Of a DNA stretch of 64,000 bases, positions 10,601 to 25,600 are shown one piece after another. Location: NCBI RefSeq assembly GCF_037893015.1, contig NC_133658.1:251602518-251666517 (forward strand), in the 5' to 3' direction. The DNA comes from Macrotis lagotis (taxonomy: Eukaryota > Chordata > Mammalia > Peramelemorphia > Peramelidae). Each line of letters starts with the position of its first letter. Positions within the stretch are counted from its first letter, which is position 1. The position numbers and the translations under genes are program-made. The notes under the pieces are model-generated. The model made no database searches. It was not told where the DNA came from and saw only the letters and a list, made by a program, of their open reading frames with translations.

Positions 10601-13600
10601 ATATGCAAAAGGACAGGATTGCCAATTTTTCAATCCACAACAATTTAGGTCAACTTTAAAGGTCTGTTGTACAAAGTGAAAAATAAAATGCAGTGTAGTA
10701 AAGACTGTCTGGTGCAGATTGTTCCACAGAAATTGAGCCATAGACCTTGGGAATATGAATCATCATCACTAGCATTGGTGGCTTCTAGTGCTCTCAATTT
10801 AAAGAGGCATTAAGGGAGAATGAGAGCTGGTCAGAAGGAGACTACAGAGTCCCTTTGCTGGTTCTGGGTATAAAACTTGCATTTTCTATATTGAATTTGG
10901 GTCGCAGTCCTACTTTCAAGTCCCAGGGTGAGGAGAAGCAGTAGTACACCAGAGCTTATAGATTCAGGGAAGTGGAGGACCCTCATCACAGTTCACAGTT
11001 CCTTGTGAGCACTACAAAACAGAGCATAGGCCCAAGTAGTAAACATACCTGTCCTTAGATCATACTACCTTGGAAGAACTGAAAACTTACATCACTTAGC
11101 CCTGCCCTCCTCTCTGAACCAACTCTGGAAATAACAGTACAAGAAACCTTAAACTTGGGACAGTTTCCCCCCCACCCTAGGAGAGCCAAAATTAATATAA
11201 AGTAAAAAAGTCACGAAATAGGCTAGTAAAATTAGCAAACAACCAAAAAAAAAAGATGCTTACCATAGAAAGTTACTATGGTTATAGGGAATTTCAAAAT
11301 GCAAATTCAGAAGACAAGAAAGTTAAAACTAATTTATTCAAAGCCTTAAAGAAAAATGTGAATTGATCTCAGACCCGAAAAGAATTCCTGGAAGAGCTCG
11401 AAAAAAAATTTTAAAAGTTAAATAAAAGAGGTAGAAGAAAAACTGGCAAAATAAATAATAGTGATGCAAAAGAAAAACCATGAAAAGAAGTCAGTAACTT
11501 GGTAGAGAAGGCAGAAAAAAATTCTGAAAATAATACCTTAAAATAAGGCAAAATGGTAAAAGCCACAAAAATTCACTGAAGAGGATGCCTTAAAAAACCA
11601 GAATTGGACAAACAGAAAAAGATATATAAAAATTCAATAAAGAAAAGAATTTCTTAAAAAGTGGAATTGGAGAAATACAAAAGAAGAGAGAAAAAAGTTT
11701 AACAAAGAAAGCAATTACTTAGAAATTAGAATTGGGTTTGTTCTCTTATTTTATTTTTTTCCTGAAAGATATGATTTCTCTCTCAATACATTCAATTTTG
11801 ATCAATGTATAGCATGGAAACAATGTAAAGAGTATCAGATTGCTTTCTGTTGGAAGTAGGGGGAGGGAAGCGAGATCAGTGGAAAATTTTAAAATTCAAA
11901 AAACAATAAAAAGTAAAGCAAAAAAAATTAGGATTGGGGAAATGGTAATTCCTGATTCTGTGAGACATCAAAAATAATAAGATAAGAATAAAAACTAGAA
12001 GAAAATGTGAAATATCTCATTGGAAAAACAACTGACCTGGAAATGAGCTGCAGTAGAGATAATTTAAGAATCGCTGTACTACCTGAAAGTCATGATCAAA
12101 AAAAAAGAGTTTAGACATTATATTTTGTGAAATTATTAAGGAAAACTAAGCTGATGTTCTAGAACCAAGGAGTAAGTTAAAAGTCAAAGAATTCACCTTT
12201 TGAAAGAGATCCCAAAATGAAATCCCTAGGATTATTATAGCCTATTTCTAGAGCTCCCAGGTCAAGGAGAAAATATTGAAAGCTGTCAGAAGGAAAAAAT
12301 TCAAATATCACTGGAACCACAGGCTCACCAAAGATTTAATAACCTCCATGTTAAAGCATACGAAGGCTTGGAATATGATATTGGAGGCCAGAGGAGCTAG
12401 GATTACAACCAGAAATTATGTATTCTGCAAAACTGAGTATAATTCTTCTGGGGAGAAAATGGATATATGAAATAGAAGATTTTCAAGTATTTTTGATGAG
12501 AAGACCAGAGCCGAATAAAAATCTGACTTTCAAATACAAGACTCAAAATGAATATAAAAAGTAAATAGAGAGAAATTCAAGGGATTCAGTAAGGTTTACA
12601 TTATTCTTACATGGGAAGAAGATACTATAACTTATAAGAAATTTTTCATTATTAGGGGATTTAGAAGGAGTAAACATAGAAGACATGAATGTGAGTTGAA
12701 TATGATTATATCTTTAAAAAATAAAATTAATGGGTAAAAAAGGAATTCATTGACAAAAGGGAAAAGAGAATTGGCTCAAAGAAGAAGTAATATACATATT
12801 TAGTTAGGTAAAGAAATTTTTATCTTATCCTTCATGAAAGTAGGTGGGGAAGGAGATAAAAAAAGGAATGGGGTGAGGGATGGTTCAAGAATTTGGGGTG
12901 GTGACCTATCAAAAGGAGGGTGAATTGAGGGAAGTGGTATAAGCATAACAGTTGATTAATAGGATGAAAGGAGAGGTGATAAACGGAAATCTTGAGGGAA
13001 ATAGATTTCTTAATCATAACTGAAAAAATGTTACTGGTAATTACTCTGGAAAAGCCTCATCTTTTTTTTTTTTAAGAAATATTTTGTTTATTTTGAGTTT
13101 TACAATTTCCCCCCCTATTCTTGCTTCCCTCCTCCCATCCCCCATAGAAGGCATTCTGTTAGTGTTTACATTGGTTCCTTGTTATACATTGACCTCAGTT
13201 GAGTATGATGACAGAGAAATCATATCCTTAAGGAAGAAAAATAAAGTATGAGATAGTAAAATTACATAATAATGGTTTTTTTTTTTCAAATTTGACGGTC
13301 ATAGTCTTTTGTCTTTGTTCAAAGTCTATAATTCTTTCTCTGGGTACAGATGGTATTCTCCATTGCTCAAAATTGTCCCTGGTTGTTGCATTGAAGGGAT
13401 GAGCAAGTCCATCAGGATTGATCATCACCCCCATGTTGCTGTTAGGGTGTACAATGTTTTTCTGGTTCTTGCTTATCTCTCTCAGCATCAGTTCATGCAA
13501 ATCTTTCCAGAAAAGCCTCATTTTTTTAAGTCATTCCCCAGTTGATAAATGGTCAAAGCAAAAGAGCAGGCAGTTTTCAGATATCATATACTGCAAGAAA

Positions 13601-16600
13601 TGATGAGCAGGATGCTCTCAAAAACTGGAAAGACTTGCATGAATTGATGCAAAGTGAAATGAGCAGAACCAGGGGACACAGATGAATGACTTAGCTGTTT
13701 TCTGCACATGATCTCAACAATGATTGAAGATAATTCTGAAGGATTTATCGTGAAAAATGTTATCAAGTTTTAGAGGAAGAGTGGAGTCTGAATTTAGATT
13801 GAAGTATTTTTTTAAACTTTTTTTTGTTTTCTTTCACATGTATAACCTAAATAAAATTGCCTTCTTAGTGAGGGGGGATGGGAAAAAAAGAAGTTGGAAC
13901 TTAATTAAAGGATATTCAAAATTGTCTAATATATTTTGGGAAAAAATAAAATATAAAGAATTTGGATCTTTTGCCAATTGGTTGAAAATTGATATTACTT
14001 CATTATCTATGATAGCATTTAGCAAAATGGAGTTTCCTTGATTATTTTTGAATTAAGTCTGTTTCTGCTTTTGCTTTGTCTGTTTTGGTGCTTGCTATCC
14101 CTGCCTTTTTTTTTTTTTGTAATTTCCTTAAGCATAATAGAATCTACTTTAGTCTCTTATAGTAACTTTGTATGTCTTTGTGTTTCAAGTGTTTTTTGCA
14201 AATAGTATGTTGTTGATTTCTGGTGTACAATCATTTTTGTAACTGCTTCCACTTTGGGGTGAATTCATCCCATTCACATTGACAATTAAAATTTACTGTA
14301 TTTTTCTTCCTATTCTGCTTTTCCTCCTCTTCTCTCTTTTTCTCTTTATTTCTCTTTTACTTTTTGTTCTCTTCAGAACAGAGTTCTTCTCTTTGCTTCG
14401 TTCTCTCCTACTTCCCTGTTGGGTAAGATTGAACCTGCTCATTTCACCTTGCATCAGTTCATATATTTCTTCCAGGTTTCTTTGAAATATTTCATCATTT
14501 CTTAACAAAGCAATAATATTGCATTCTATTACATAATTGCCATTTTTTGGGAAAGATTTTATTTATTTTGAATTTTATAATTTATTCCCTAATCTTGCTT
14601 CCTTCCCCCCTACCTCCCTCAGAAGGCAGTTTGTTAGTCTTTACATTGTTTACATGGTATGCATTGATTCAAGATGAATGTGATGAGAGAGAAATCATAT
14701 CCATATCCATAAGGAAGAAATATAAAGTATGAGATACAGCAGAATTACATAATAAGATATTGTAGTTTTTTTTTTAATTGAAGGTAATAGTCTTTGGTCT
14801 TTGTCCAAACTCCATGCAAATCACAGCTCCACCAACAATTTGTTAGTGTCCCAGATTTCCCACATCCCTTCCAACATTGATCATTAGCCTTTCTGATCAT
14901 ATTGACCAGTCTGAGAGGTATGAGGTGATACCTCAGAGATGTTTTAATTTGCATTTCTCTAATAATTAGTGATTTAGAGCAATTTTTCATATGACTGGAT
15001 CACTTTGATTTCCTCATCTTGTAAATTGTCTTTGCATATCCTTTGATCATTTGTTAATTGTGGAATGGCTTGTCTTTTTTTTAAAAAAATGACTCAGTTC
15101 TCTATATATTTTAGAAATGAGTCCTTTGTCAGAAATATTAGTTGTAAAAATTATTTCCCAGTTTACTACATTTCTTTTGATCTTGGTTACAGTGGTTTTC
15201 TCTGTGCAAAAGCTTTTTAATTTAATGTAATCAAAATTGTCTAGTTTATTTTTAATGGTGTTGCCTATCTCTTCCTTGGTCATAAACTGCTTCCGTTTCC
15301 ATAGATCAGACAGGTAAACTATTCCTTGATCTCCTAACTTGTTTATAATATTTTAATTCTAAATTGCTCTCCAGAAAGGTTGGATGAGTTCACAGCTCCA
15401 CCAACATTGTAATACAAGACAGTTTTGATGACTGATGCTTTATAATATAATTTTAGATCTGGTAGAGCTATGCCACCTTCTTTTGCACTTTTTTTATTCA
15501 TTAAATCCCTGGAGATTGTCAACTTTTTATTTCTCCAATTTTTTCTATCTCATTAAAGTAATTTTTTGGAATTTTGATTGTTAGGGCACTAAACAAGTAG
15601 TTTAATTTTGGTAGAATTGTCATTTTTATTATATTTGTTTGGCCTATCCCTGAGCAGTTGATATTTACCCAGTTATTTAAGTCTGATTTTATTTGTGTGA
15701 GAACTGTTTTGTAATTGTCAAAGTCTGCCCTGACAGGTAGACTCCCAGGTACTTTATATTGTCCGAAGTTACTTTGAATGGGATTTCTCTTTCTAGCTCT
15801 TTATGCTGCATCTTGCTAGTCATATAGACATATTGAGGATTTATTTATGAGAGTTTAATTTATATCCTGTGACCTTGCTAAAGTTACTATTTATTTCTAG
15901 TAGTTTTTTAGGTGATTTTTTTGGGATTCTCTAGATATACCATCATGTCATCTGCAAAGAGTGAGAGTTTTGTCTCTTCCTTCCCTATTCTAATTTCTTT
16001 GATTTCTTTTTCTTCTCTTATTGCTGAAGCTAACATTTCTAATATGATATTGAATGGTAGTGATGACAATGGGCATCCTTGTTTCACCCCTGATCTTAGT
16101 GGGAATGCCTCTAGCCTATCCATATTGCATATAATGCTTGTTGATGGTTTCAGTTAGATACTGCTTATTATTCTGAGGAACAATCTATGCCTATGTTCTC
16201 TAGTGTTTTTAGTAGAATGGGTGCTGTATTTTGTCAAAAGCTTTTTCAGCATGTATTGATATAATCATATGATTTCTGATAGGTTTGTTACTGATAGAAT
16301 TAATTATACTGACAGTTTTCCTAATATTGAACCAACCCTCCAATTCCTGGGATAAATCCTTCTTGGTCATACTGTATGATCCTAGTGATAACTTGTTGTA
16401 ATCTTTTTTTTTAGATTTTTCAAGGCAATGGGGTTAAGTGGCTTGCCCAAGGCCACACGGCTAGGTAATTATTAAGTGTCTGAGGCCGGATTTGAACTCA
16501 GGTACTCCTGACTCCAAGGCCAGTGCTCTATCCACTGCGCCACCTAGCTGCCCTGTTGTAATCTAATGCTAAGATTTATTTAAGATTTTTGCATCTATAT

Positions 16601-19600
16601 TCATCAGGGAGATAGGTCTATAGCTTTCTTTCTGTTTTAACTATTCCTGTTTTAGGTATTAGCACCATATTGGTGTCAGAGAAGAAGTTAGGCTGAGTTT
16701 CACATAAGAGCCATTTTTTAAACAAGGATTAAAAAAGAAAGGGAAAAGGGCTATTTAGCAAAACCATCCAATAAAATGAATATGATATGTTAAAATATTC
16801 TTTACTTCTATTCTTCAGCGTCTTCATTGATGGTAGGAAAGTGCTTTTTCTCATCTATTCTCAACCAAGTCATAATTGGATTCCAAGGACATCATTAAAT
16901 AGCATTCATTTTCTTTCTTTTTTTGGCTTTTCCATTTATATTATTTTTATATTTTATTTTGTTTCCCTGATTCTATTTACTTTATTCTACATCACTTAAA
17001 AATCATCCTAAACTTTTATGAATTCTTCCTGTTTGTTGTTTCTTACAATATAATATTAATCCATTACTATTATACACCATGAATTGTTTTACAATACCCA
17101 AATTTGGTGTACTTGATTTGTTTCTAATTCTTTGCTACTTTGAAAGCTGTTCACTAAAAGTACTTAAACAAATAAATGTTTGAATGAATGATCTATCCTC
17201 TCCCGCCTTTTTTCTTTGGGGTACTTGCCTAGCATTGAGATATTGGGCAGGATAGCTATTTTAATTACTTTTGCATGAGTCATAACAGCTTTTCAGAAGT
17301 TTTGTCGGGGCGGCTAGGTGGCGCAGTGGATAGAGCACTGGCCTTGGAGTCAGGAGTACCTGAGTTCAAATCCGGCCTCAGACACTTAACCCCATTGCTT
17401 TGCAAAAAAATAAAAATAAAAAAAAAGTTTTTTCAATTCAGATGCTGCCAGTGTACTGGTCTTCCCATAATTATTCCACTATTAACTATTCCCATCTTTT
17501 TTTACATCCTTGCTAATTTGTTGGTGTGAGATAAAATCTCAGAGTTGTTTGGATTTCATTTTTCTTACTGTTAGTGATTTAAAGTAGTTTTACATGTATT
17601 TATTAATAATTTATGCTTTTGAGAACTAATTTTTAAAAATACTTATTTTTCCATGCAACAGTAGTTTAAAACAATCTTTTTTTTTTAGCAAGGTTTTGAT
17701 TTTCGCATTTTTCTCCCTCCCCTCTTCATTTCCCTAATAGAAAGTAATTTAATATAGGTTATACATGTATAATTATATTAAACTTAAATCCATATTAATC
17801 ATGTTGTGAAAGAAGAATCAAATCGAAATGACAAAAACAGAAAAAATATATAAGACTGCTTTTAAAAAATTGAAGATAGTAAACTTTGTTCTGCATTTAA
17901 ACTCCATAGTTATGTCTCTGGATATGGATGGTATTTCCCATCACAAGTCTTTTAGAATTATCTCTGATTATTGTTCTGCTGAAATGAATAAATCCATCAT
18001 AGTTGATTGTCACCCAATGTTGCTTTTAATGTGTACCATATTCTTCTGCTTCTGCTCACTTCACTCAGCATCAGTTCATGCAAGTCTTTCCAGTCTGTTC
18101 TGAAATCCCATTCCTCATGATTTCTTATAGAACAAAGTGTTCCATCTCATTCATATATATCACACTTTGTTCAACCAATCCCTAGTTGATGTGCATCCCC
18201 TCAAACTTCTATTCTTTGCTACTTCGAAAAGAGGTTCTATAAATATTTTTGTACATGGGTTTTTACCCTTTTTTATGATCTCTTTGGGATACACATCTAA
18301 TGGCAGTATTCCTGGATCAAAGATTTTATACTGTTTTATTGCCCTTTCTCATAATTCCAAATTGCTCTCCAGATCAGTTCATAATTCTACCACATTAGTG
18401 TCCCAGTTTTCCCACAGCCCTCCCAACATTGATCATTTTCTTTTTTAGTTGTATTTCCCTATCTGATAGGTTGAAGTGGTACCTCAGAATTGTTTGGATT
18501 TGCATTTCTCTAAACAATTTGAGAACTATTTTTAAAAATATCTATTACTTTACCATTGGAGAATTGTTCTGTCTTATATGTTTGCATTAATTCTCTCTCT
18601 ATATATATTTGTTATTTGATGCAAATAATTTTTTCCTTTTGGACATTGCCCTTCCTATATTAGTCGATTGATTTTGTTCATGAAAACCCTTTCCAATTTC
18701 ATAAAATCATAATATTCTGTTTTATTATAGCCTGTATCCTTTGAAAATCTATTTTCTACTAAATTGCTTCCTTGCTTTCCTTTCATAAAGGACTTTCTTC
18801 CCCAACTGTCTTATGTTCTTTGTTTAACAAATACTTGGGTTATTAAATTTAATTGTTTCTGCTTCTTGCTTATCTAGTTTGTTTCGCTATTTTTCAGATA
18901 GTATCAAATGGTTTTTTGATAATATATAATTTTATTGATTCCTGCTTTATTGTTCATTTTTTTCCTTAAAATTCCTAGACCTTTTGTTTGTTCAAATGAC
19001 TTTTTTCCCTAGCTCAATAAAATACTTCCTTTGTCATTTGATTGGCATATCTTCTGTAATTTTTATCATTTTAAAAAATATGTGCATATATATCTTTTTT
19101 AATATTCATACTGCCCAATAATGAGAAGTGAATATTCTTTAAAATATTTTTATTATTTCTCTTGAGTATTTTGTAATTGTATTTTTACATAAATCAGTTC
19201 TGTCTTAAATATTTTCCTTCAGTTTTCTTTTTTTTAATAGAGAGCAGCTACAACACTAGATGAGAAGATTGAGAAAGTCCGAAAAAAACGGAAGAATGAG
19301 GTGAGAAAGGCCAATGTGATTTTTTTCATATTTGTAAACCCTCAACTTTGCTATCTACTCAGATTCATAATTTTCTTTTAATGCTTTAGTGTGGTGGTTT
19401 TTGTGTGTAGGTTGAGGAGAAGAACGTACTTCTTCTAATGTGTATTACTAATTATTTAGAACCCATATGTAACTAATAAAACAACTGTTCTGAATACTCA
19501 TTTTCATCCAGTTCAGATTTTCCTATGAATACAAAGTTTTGATTCCTTTTTTTAGGAAAAAGAAGCCAAGTCTGGGAAAACAGTTGATGAGAAGGAAGGA

Positions 19601-22600
19601 AATGAGGGTTCTGAGAAGGAAATTCAAGATGACTCTGAAGGAGAACATGAGGAAGAGACAAAAGAAGACGAATCAGAATCAGAGTATTCATCAACTGATG
19701 AAAACATCCTCACCAAAGCAGGTAAATGTTTGTTGCACAGTCTTGAAAAATGAATTGAAAAGAGACCTGTTGATATACTTTTTTCCCTAATTAGCTCCTT
19801 GTCATATTAAGATATTTTCTTCTAGATCCTTGTTGTATTAAGATATTTTCTTCTGGATCGTACTTTCTGCTTTACATTCAGTACTTTTCTTGAAACTTTG
19901 TCCTTTCCCCTACTATTAAATTTTGTCCAGCTATAAAAATACTTTCTTCGAGTGACTGAGTCTCACTGTGGGTGAGAAGTCCTTGAATTTCATCTCTGAA
20001 CTTAGTGTTCAGGGACAAGCAGCACTTTACCACATAATCATTTTTGTCCTCCCTCTGTAGATACGCTGAAAGTGAAGAAAACAAAGAAACAGAAGAAAGG
20101 AGAGAAGGTGATCACTTTTTGATGTGAAGGGGTTATCTGGTTCATGTATATTGTCATTCTTATGAAAATAATTCCTTATAGAGAAAGAACAGAATAAATG
20201 AGAATGGGGAGAAATGGGGGAGTGGAAGTACAACTAGTAATAGCAACTGAGGGAAAAATATTGAAGCAATTCCTTTGGTGAACTTATGATAAAGAAAGCA
20301 ACTCACTCAGAGACAGCCATTGAAATCTGAATACAGATTGAAGAAAATTTTCTCTTTCTGTTCTCGAGGTTTCCCATCTTCTTGGGGAGGGGGTTTATGT
20401 TTACTCTTATAACATTCAATTTACATAAGTGATGGCATGGAAACCATGTAGAGACTGTCAGACAGCCTTCTGTGGGGGGATGAAGTGAGGAAGGGGGGAA
20501 ACTGTAGAATTCAGAGCCTTGCAAAAAACGATGGGTACATATTACTATGGTCTATAATTGGAAAACAAAATGTTAAAATGTTTTTAAAAAAAAGAAAATA
20601 ATTCCTTATTAGTTGCTGATTTCAGTTAGCCTTCTGTTTTTTTCTTTATAGGAAACAGGTTTTTTTGAAGATGCCTCTCAGTATGATGAAAACCTTACAT
20701 TCCAGGACATGAATCTATCTCGACCTATCTTGAAGGTATAAAGCTGCTTGGTGTGCTGTAGGCATAATTAGAGGGGGTTTGCTTTGGGCTAGGCATAAGT
20801 ATTTGTTTTTTGCAATAGGAATATTCATTTGCTTATGTCTAAGTTAGTTATATCTCCTCAGGCTATAACAGCTATGGGTTTCAAGCAGCCTACCCCTATC
20901 CAGAAGGCCTGCATACCTGTGGGGCTTTTAGGGAAGGACATTTGTGCTTGTGCCGCCACTGGGACAGGTAAGAAATTTGAGATGAAAGTAAGTTTGAATG
21001 ATGTCATGGTATGAAAATTGAAAGCTTCATTTGACACGTTTGATTTAGTGGCCTTGTTAGTAGTTACTAATGATACTGATTTTAAGAATAAAATTCATAA
21101 GTACACAGCACATTCATCTGAATGTGGGCCATATCTCCATAATGATTTTTCTTTGAAAGGAAAAAAACAACAGAAATATTTATGTAAAATTTAAAAATAT
21201 TTGTTTTGTTCAAATGTAGTGGTTTTATTTTAAGCATAAGTATTCTAAGCTTAAGTGAAAAATGGGGATGGTAATAGTATTCATTTCATAGGATTTTTAT
21301 GAAGATCAAATGAAATAATGTTTGTAGAGTATTTGGCAAATTGTACAGTGCTGTGTAAATGTCAGTCTATTTTTATTATTACTGTTAGAGCATTTTATAT
21401 TATATTGTATTAAGATTTCATATAAAGATCATCTTTACTTGAACCTATGTGGTTTTATATACTGTAGTCATTTCTTGATTTGCTGTACTTGATTCATTAC
21501 TAGCTGATTGCTAACAGCATTAAACTGAGAAGACTATTGAATGAATCCATGATTTAAGAGGTCATATATGGGGGAGAAAAGCGGGTTTTCTAACTGCATT
21601 TTGGGGCCAAGTATTAATTATCTTAGATTATTTTGTATTATAGGTTTTTCCTTTTTCATTATTGTGAACTGTCAAGAGTAGATCCCCTTTCTCCTTATCA
21701 GGAAATGCTCCCTTTTTCAGATGCATACCAGTTTATGCTTTTGTTCTACTCTTTCTCTTCTTCCCATTATCTTCTTTCTTTCCAGGTAAAACAGCTGCTT
21801 TTGCCCTTCCTGTCTTGGAGCGTCTTATCTACAAACCTCGACAGGCTCCCATAACCCGTGTACTTGTGCTAGTTCCCACTCGAGAATTGGGCATCCAGGT
21901 ACACTCTGTCACTAAGCAGCTGGCCCAGTTCAGCACTGTTACCACCTGTCTTGCAGTGGGTAAGTTGCCTGCTAAAATCTAAACACATATTAAAATAAGT
22001 GAAATTCTGGAATAATTTTCCTGTATTTGTTAGTGAAGAAGTACTCTATATGGTGGGACGTTTAGTAAAATTCCAAAAAAAGATGTGGTTCTTTTTCTTC
22101 CAAAGAAATTCTGTTTCCTTTTATTCTTATTCTTTTGCCAATACCATTAAAGTGCTTGGTTTTCTAGCTACAGGACACTTGGCATCATTTCCCAAGGTTT
22201 GGACTTCTTTAAACTTCATCCTACCTCAGATTCCAAATAACAATAGGCTTAACCAGCTGTGGTCCAACTTAATTAATTATTCTAGTTAGTATTTCCTTAC
22301 TTGTCAATACTGTTTCTTAATTTTTATATTTTTGTCATGATTAGTTAATAAACCAGAATGAATTAAGGGTGATAGAGCAGATCTCTCAATGATTAATTGT
22401 CCAATAGATTGTCAATTATTTATGAACTTTCTCTTTAACATCTTAGATGCTCTGCTCTTTCTCTGTTGTTTCTATTCTAAAGTGTCATGACATCACTGGG
22501 CTTTTCTTCCTTAGGTGGCTTGGATGTGAAATCCCAGGAGGCAGCTCTTCGGGCTGGACCGGATATTCTCATTGCTACACCTGGCAGGCTCATTGATCAT

Positions 22601-25600
22601 CTCCACAATTGCCCTTCCTTCCATTTAAGTAGTATTGAAGTACTCATTTTGGATGAAGCTGATAGGTAAATAGAAAGCTTGCAGTTCTGATGACTTTGGG
22701 ATCCCAAGAACTTGATAGCAACATATTTCCCCTAGTTTCCAGGTTATGGTGCTTACCTTTTTTTAAAAATTATTTATTTATTCTTATTTTGTACAAATAA
22801 TGTTTTTTTATACATTACTAAAATATTCTTGTTTAAGATTAAACATAATACCCCCCTCCCCCCAAAATATAGACCTGCATGAGCGATAAAGGGGAAAGAA
22901 AAAAATTAAAATTAAAAAAATAATTGTAGGTATGGCCAGGTGGCACAGTGGAAGGAGCACTGGCCCTGGAGCCAGGGGCATCCGAACCCAAATCTGGCCC
23001 CAGACACCCAACAATCACCCAGCTGTGACCCCGTACAAGCCTCCCCAAACCCATTGCCCTACAAAAATAAAAAAAAAAGAACTAAAATGAAATAGCAATA
23101 ATAATAGTAGGGGTGGCTGGGTGGCAGACAGATCACTGGCCCTTGAGCCAGGAGCACCCAGGTCTAAATCCAGCCTCAGACACCCAACAATCACCAAGCT
23201 GTGCGGACCCAGGCAGGCCACCCAGTCCCATTTGCCCTGCAACCCCCCCCCCCAAAAAAAATAATAATAATAAAAAATATGCTTCAGTCTGTGTTCCAAC
23301 ACCACCAGCTCTGTTGCAGGTGGATCACACTCTTTGTGATAAGTCCATCACAAAAGTTACTTCCATATTTTTCCACCATTGCTATTGCTGATCCCAACTC
23401 CCACCATTTGTACTTCTTTACTACCGTGAACTGTATTTTCTCTGTCCTTTCACTCTGTCTCTGCTGTAGGGTAGCTGAGTGGCGCAACAGACAGATCTCT
23501 GGGCCTGGGGCCAAGAGGCCCTGAACCCACCTACTACCCCTTAGGCCCAGCATCCACCCGGCCCTATGGTCCCGGACAGGCCATCCACTCCCAGCCCCTT
23601 GTAAGAAGTAAAAAAGAAAACATTATATCTGACCACTCTCCCCCCATGGTCCATCCTCTGCTCCATCACTCATATCCTCCCCCTTCCCCCTGTCCCCCCC
23701 TTCTTACTCCAGATGTCTATACCCCATTGAGTACATATGCTGTTTCCTCTCCTAGCTATCTCTGATGAGAGCAGATTCCCTCATTCCCCCTTGCCTTCCC
23801 CCCCTTCCATATCATTGCAATAGCTCATTGTAATAAAGAAAAATCTTATTATATGAAATATCTTAGCCTATTTCTCCTCCTTTTTCTTTCTTCTATTACA
23901 TTTCCCTTTTATCTATTGACTCCATTTTTACATTTTTACACCACAATATATCTTCATATTCAGTTTTCTCCTGTGCTTCATCTATAAAAGCTCTTTCTAC
24001 CTGCTTTGTTAAATGAGGTTCATTTTTCTATACAGGAATACATGTAGTTCATCATCATTAAGTCCCTCATATTTTCCCCTTCTCCTCCACTCTCTATGCT
24101 TCACCTGAGTCCTGTATTTGAAGATCATACCTTCTGTTCAGCTCTGGCCATTCCAACAGGAACATTTGAAATTCCCCTGGTTCATTGAAAGTCCCTCTTT
24201 TTCCCTGGAAGAGGACGTTTAGTTTTACTGGGTAGTTGATTCTTAGTTACATTCTAAGCTCTTTTGCCTTCCAGAATATTATATTCCAAGCCCTACGAGC
24301 TTTTAATGTAGTTGCTGCTAAGTCCTGTGTGATCCTGACTGCAGCTCCATGATATTTGAATTATATCCTTCTGGCTGCTTGTAATATTTTCTCTTTGACT
24401 TGGGAGTTCTGGAACTTGATTATAATATTTCTGGGGGTTCTAAATCTGTTTTCCATATTTGTTATTTTTTTCAATGAGATGTTTCACATTTTCTTCTAAT
24501 TTTTCATTCTTTTGGTTTTGAAATATTGAGTCCTGATTTCTCGTAAAATCTGCAATCTCCTGAGTTCTATTCTTTGTTTGAAGGATTTGTTTTCCTCAGA
24601 GAGCTTTCTTATCTCTTTTTTCCATCTGGCCAATTCTGCTTTTTAAAGCATTCTTCTCCTCAATAACTTTTTGAGCTCTTTTATCCATTTGACCTATCCT
24701 GGTTTTTAACATGTTATTTTCTTCAGCATTTTTTTGGATCTCCTTGCTGCTGACTTCTTTTTCATGTTTTGCCTGCATCTCTCTCATTTCTTTTCCCAAT
24801 TTTTCCTCTATCTCCCTCACTTGATTTTCAAAGTCTTTTTCGAGCTCTGTCATGGCCTGATCCCAATTTCTGTTTTTTTTTTTGGAGTCTTTAGATGTAG
24901 AAGCTTGTGCTCCCTCATCTTCAGATAGAGTGTTTTGATCCTTCTTAGGATCACAGGCAAAGTATTTCTCAATGGTGTTCCTCTTTTTTCTCTGCTTACT
25001 CATCTCTCCAGCCTGTGTCTGATTTTGGGGTGCTTCCTCAGGTTTTGAGTATTAGTAGGACACCCCCACACACACACACAAGCATTTCTGTGTGTGAGGC
25101 TCAGTCTTCCCTCCTGGTCTGTGAATGACCATAAGTGCACCCCTCTGCTACGGGGCTGATGTGGGGGGGGCCCCTGCTGTTCTATGGGGGGCCTAGACAG
25201 TGATCAGGATTTGAATGTGGTCAGAACCCCAGAGTCCTGTTCCAGGGATAGAGGACAGAGCTTGGCAGTCTCTCTCCACTCCCCTCCCTAGGCTTAGCAT
25301 TCATGCCCTGGGGGCTCTTGCTTACCGGCTCTGCCTGCTTCTGTTTCCTGGATCTGGACTGCCTTGGTCATGCTGTTCGCTGTGTGCCCTGAGGGCTGGG
25401 CTTCACATGCTCACTCTGGCAGAGGTACCCCACTGATCCCCCAAGTTGTGCCTGGCTCACCCTGGGGTCAGGAAGCTGCCCCTGCTGCTGTGAGCCAGCT
25501 CTCAATGTCCTGGGGCTGCCTCCAGGAGGCTAAAGTTCCTTTGCTCTGGTGGGCTGCCCCTCTAGTGGGCCACCCCTCCAACCCCATGGAGCTGAGCCTG

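Noticed and set aside
15908-16123. A reverse transcriptase fragment as a possible domesticated gene
   Set aside because: It is part of a rearranged LINE-1 with flanking broken frames and a nested SINE.
22808-23553. Several open frames of 68-107 codons in the DDX27 intron 9 repeats
   Set aside because: All coincide with SINE sequence read in either direction.
24596-25003. A 135-codon coiled-coil frame as a possible host gene
   Set aside because: It sits inside the LINE with 5' UTR and target duplications, so it is LINE ORF1.
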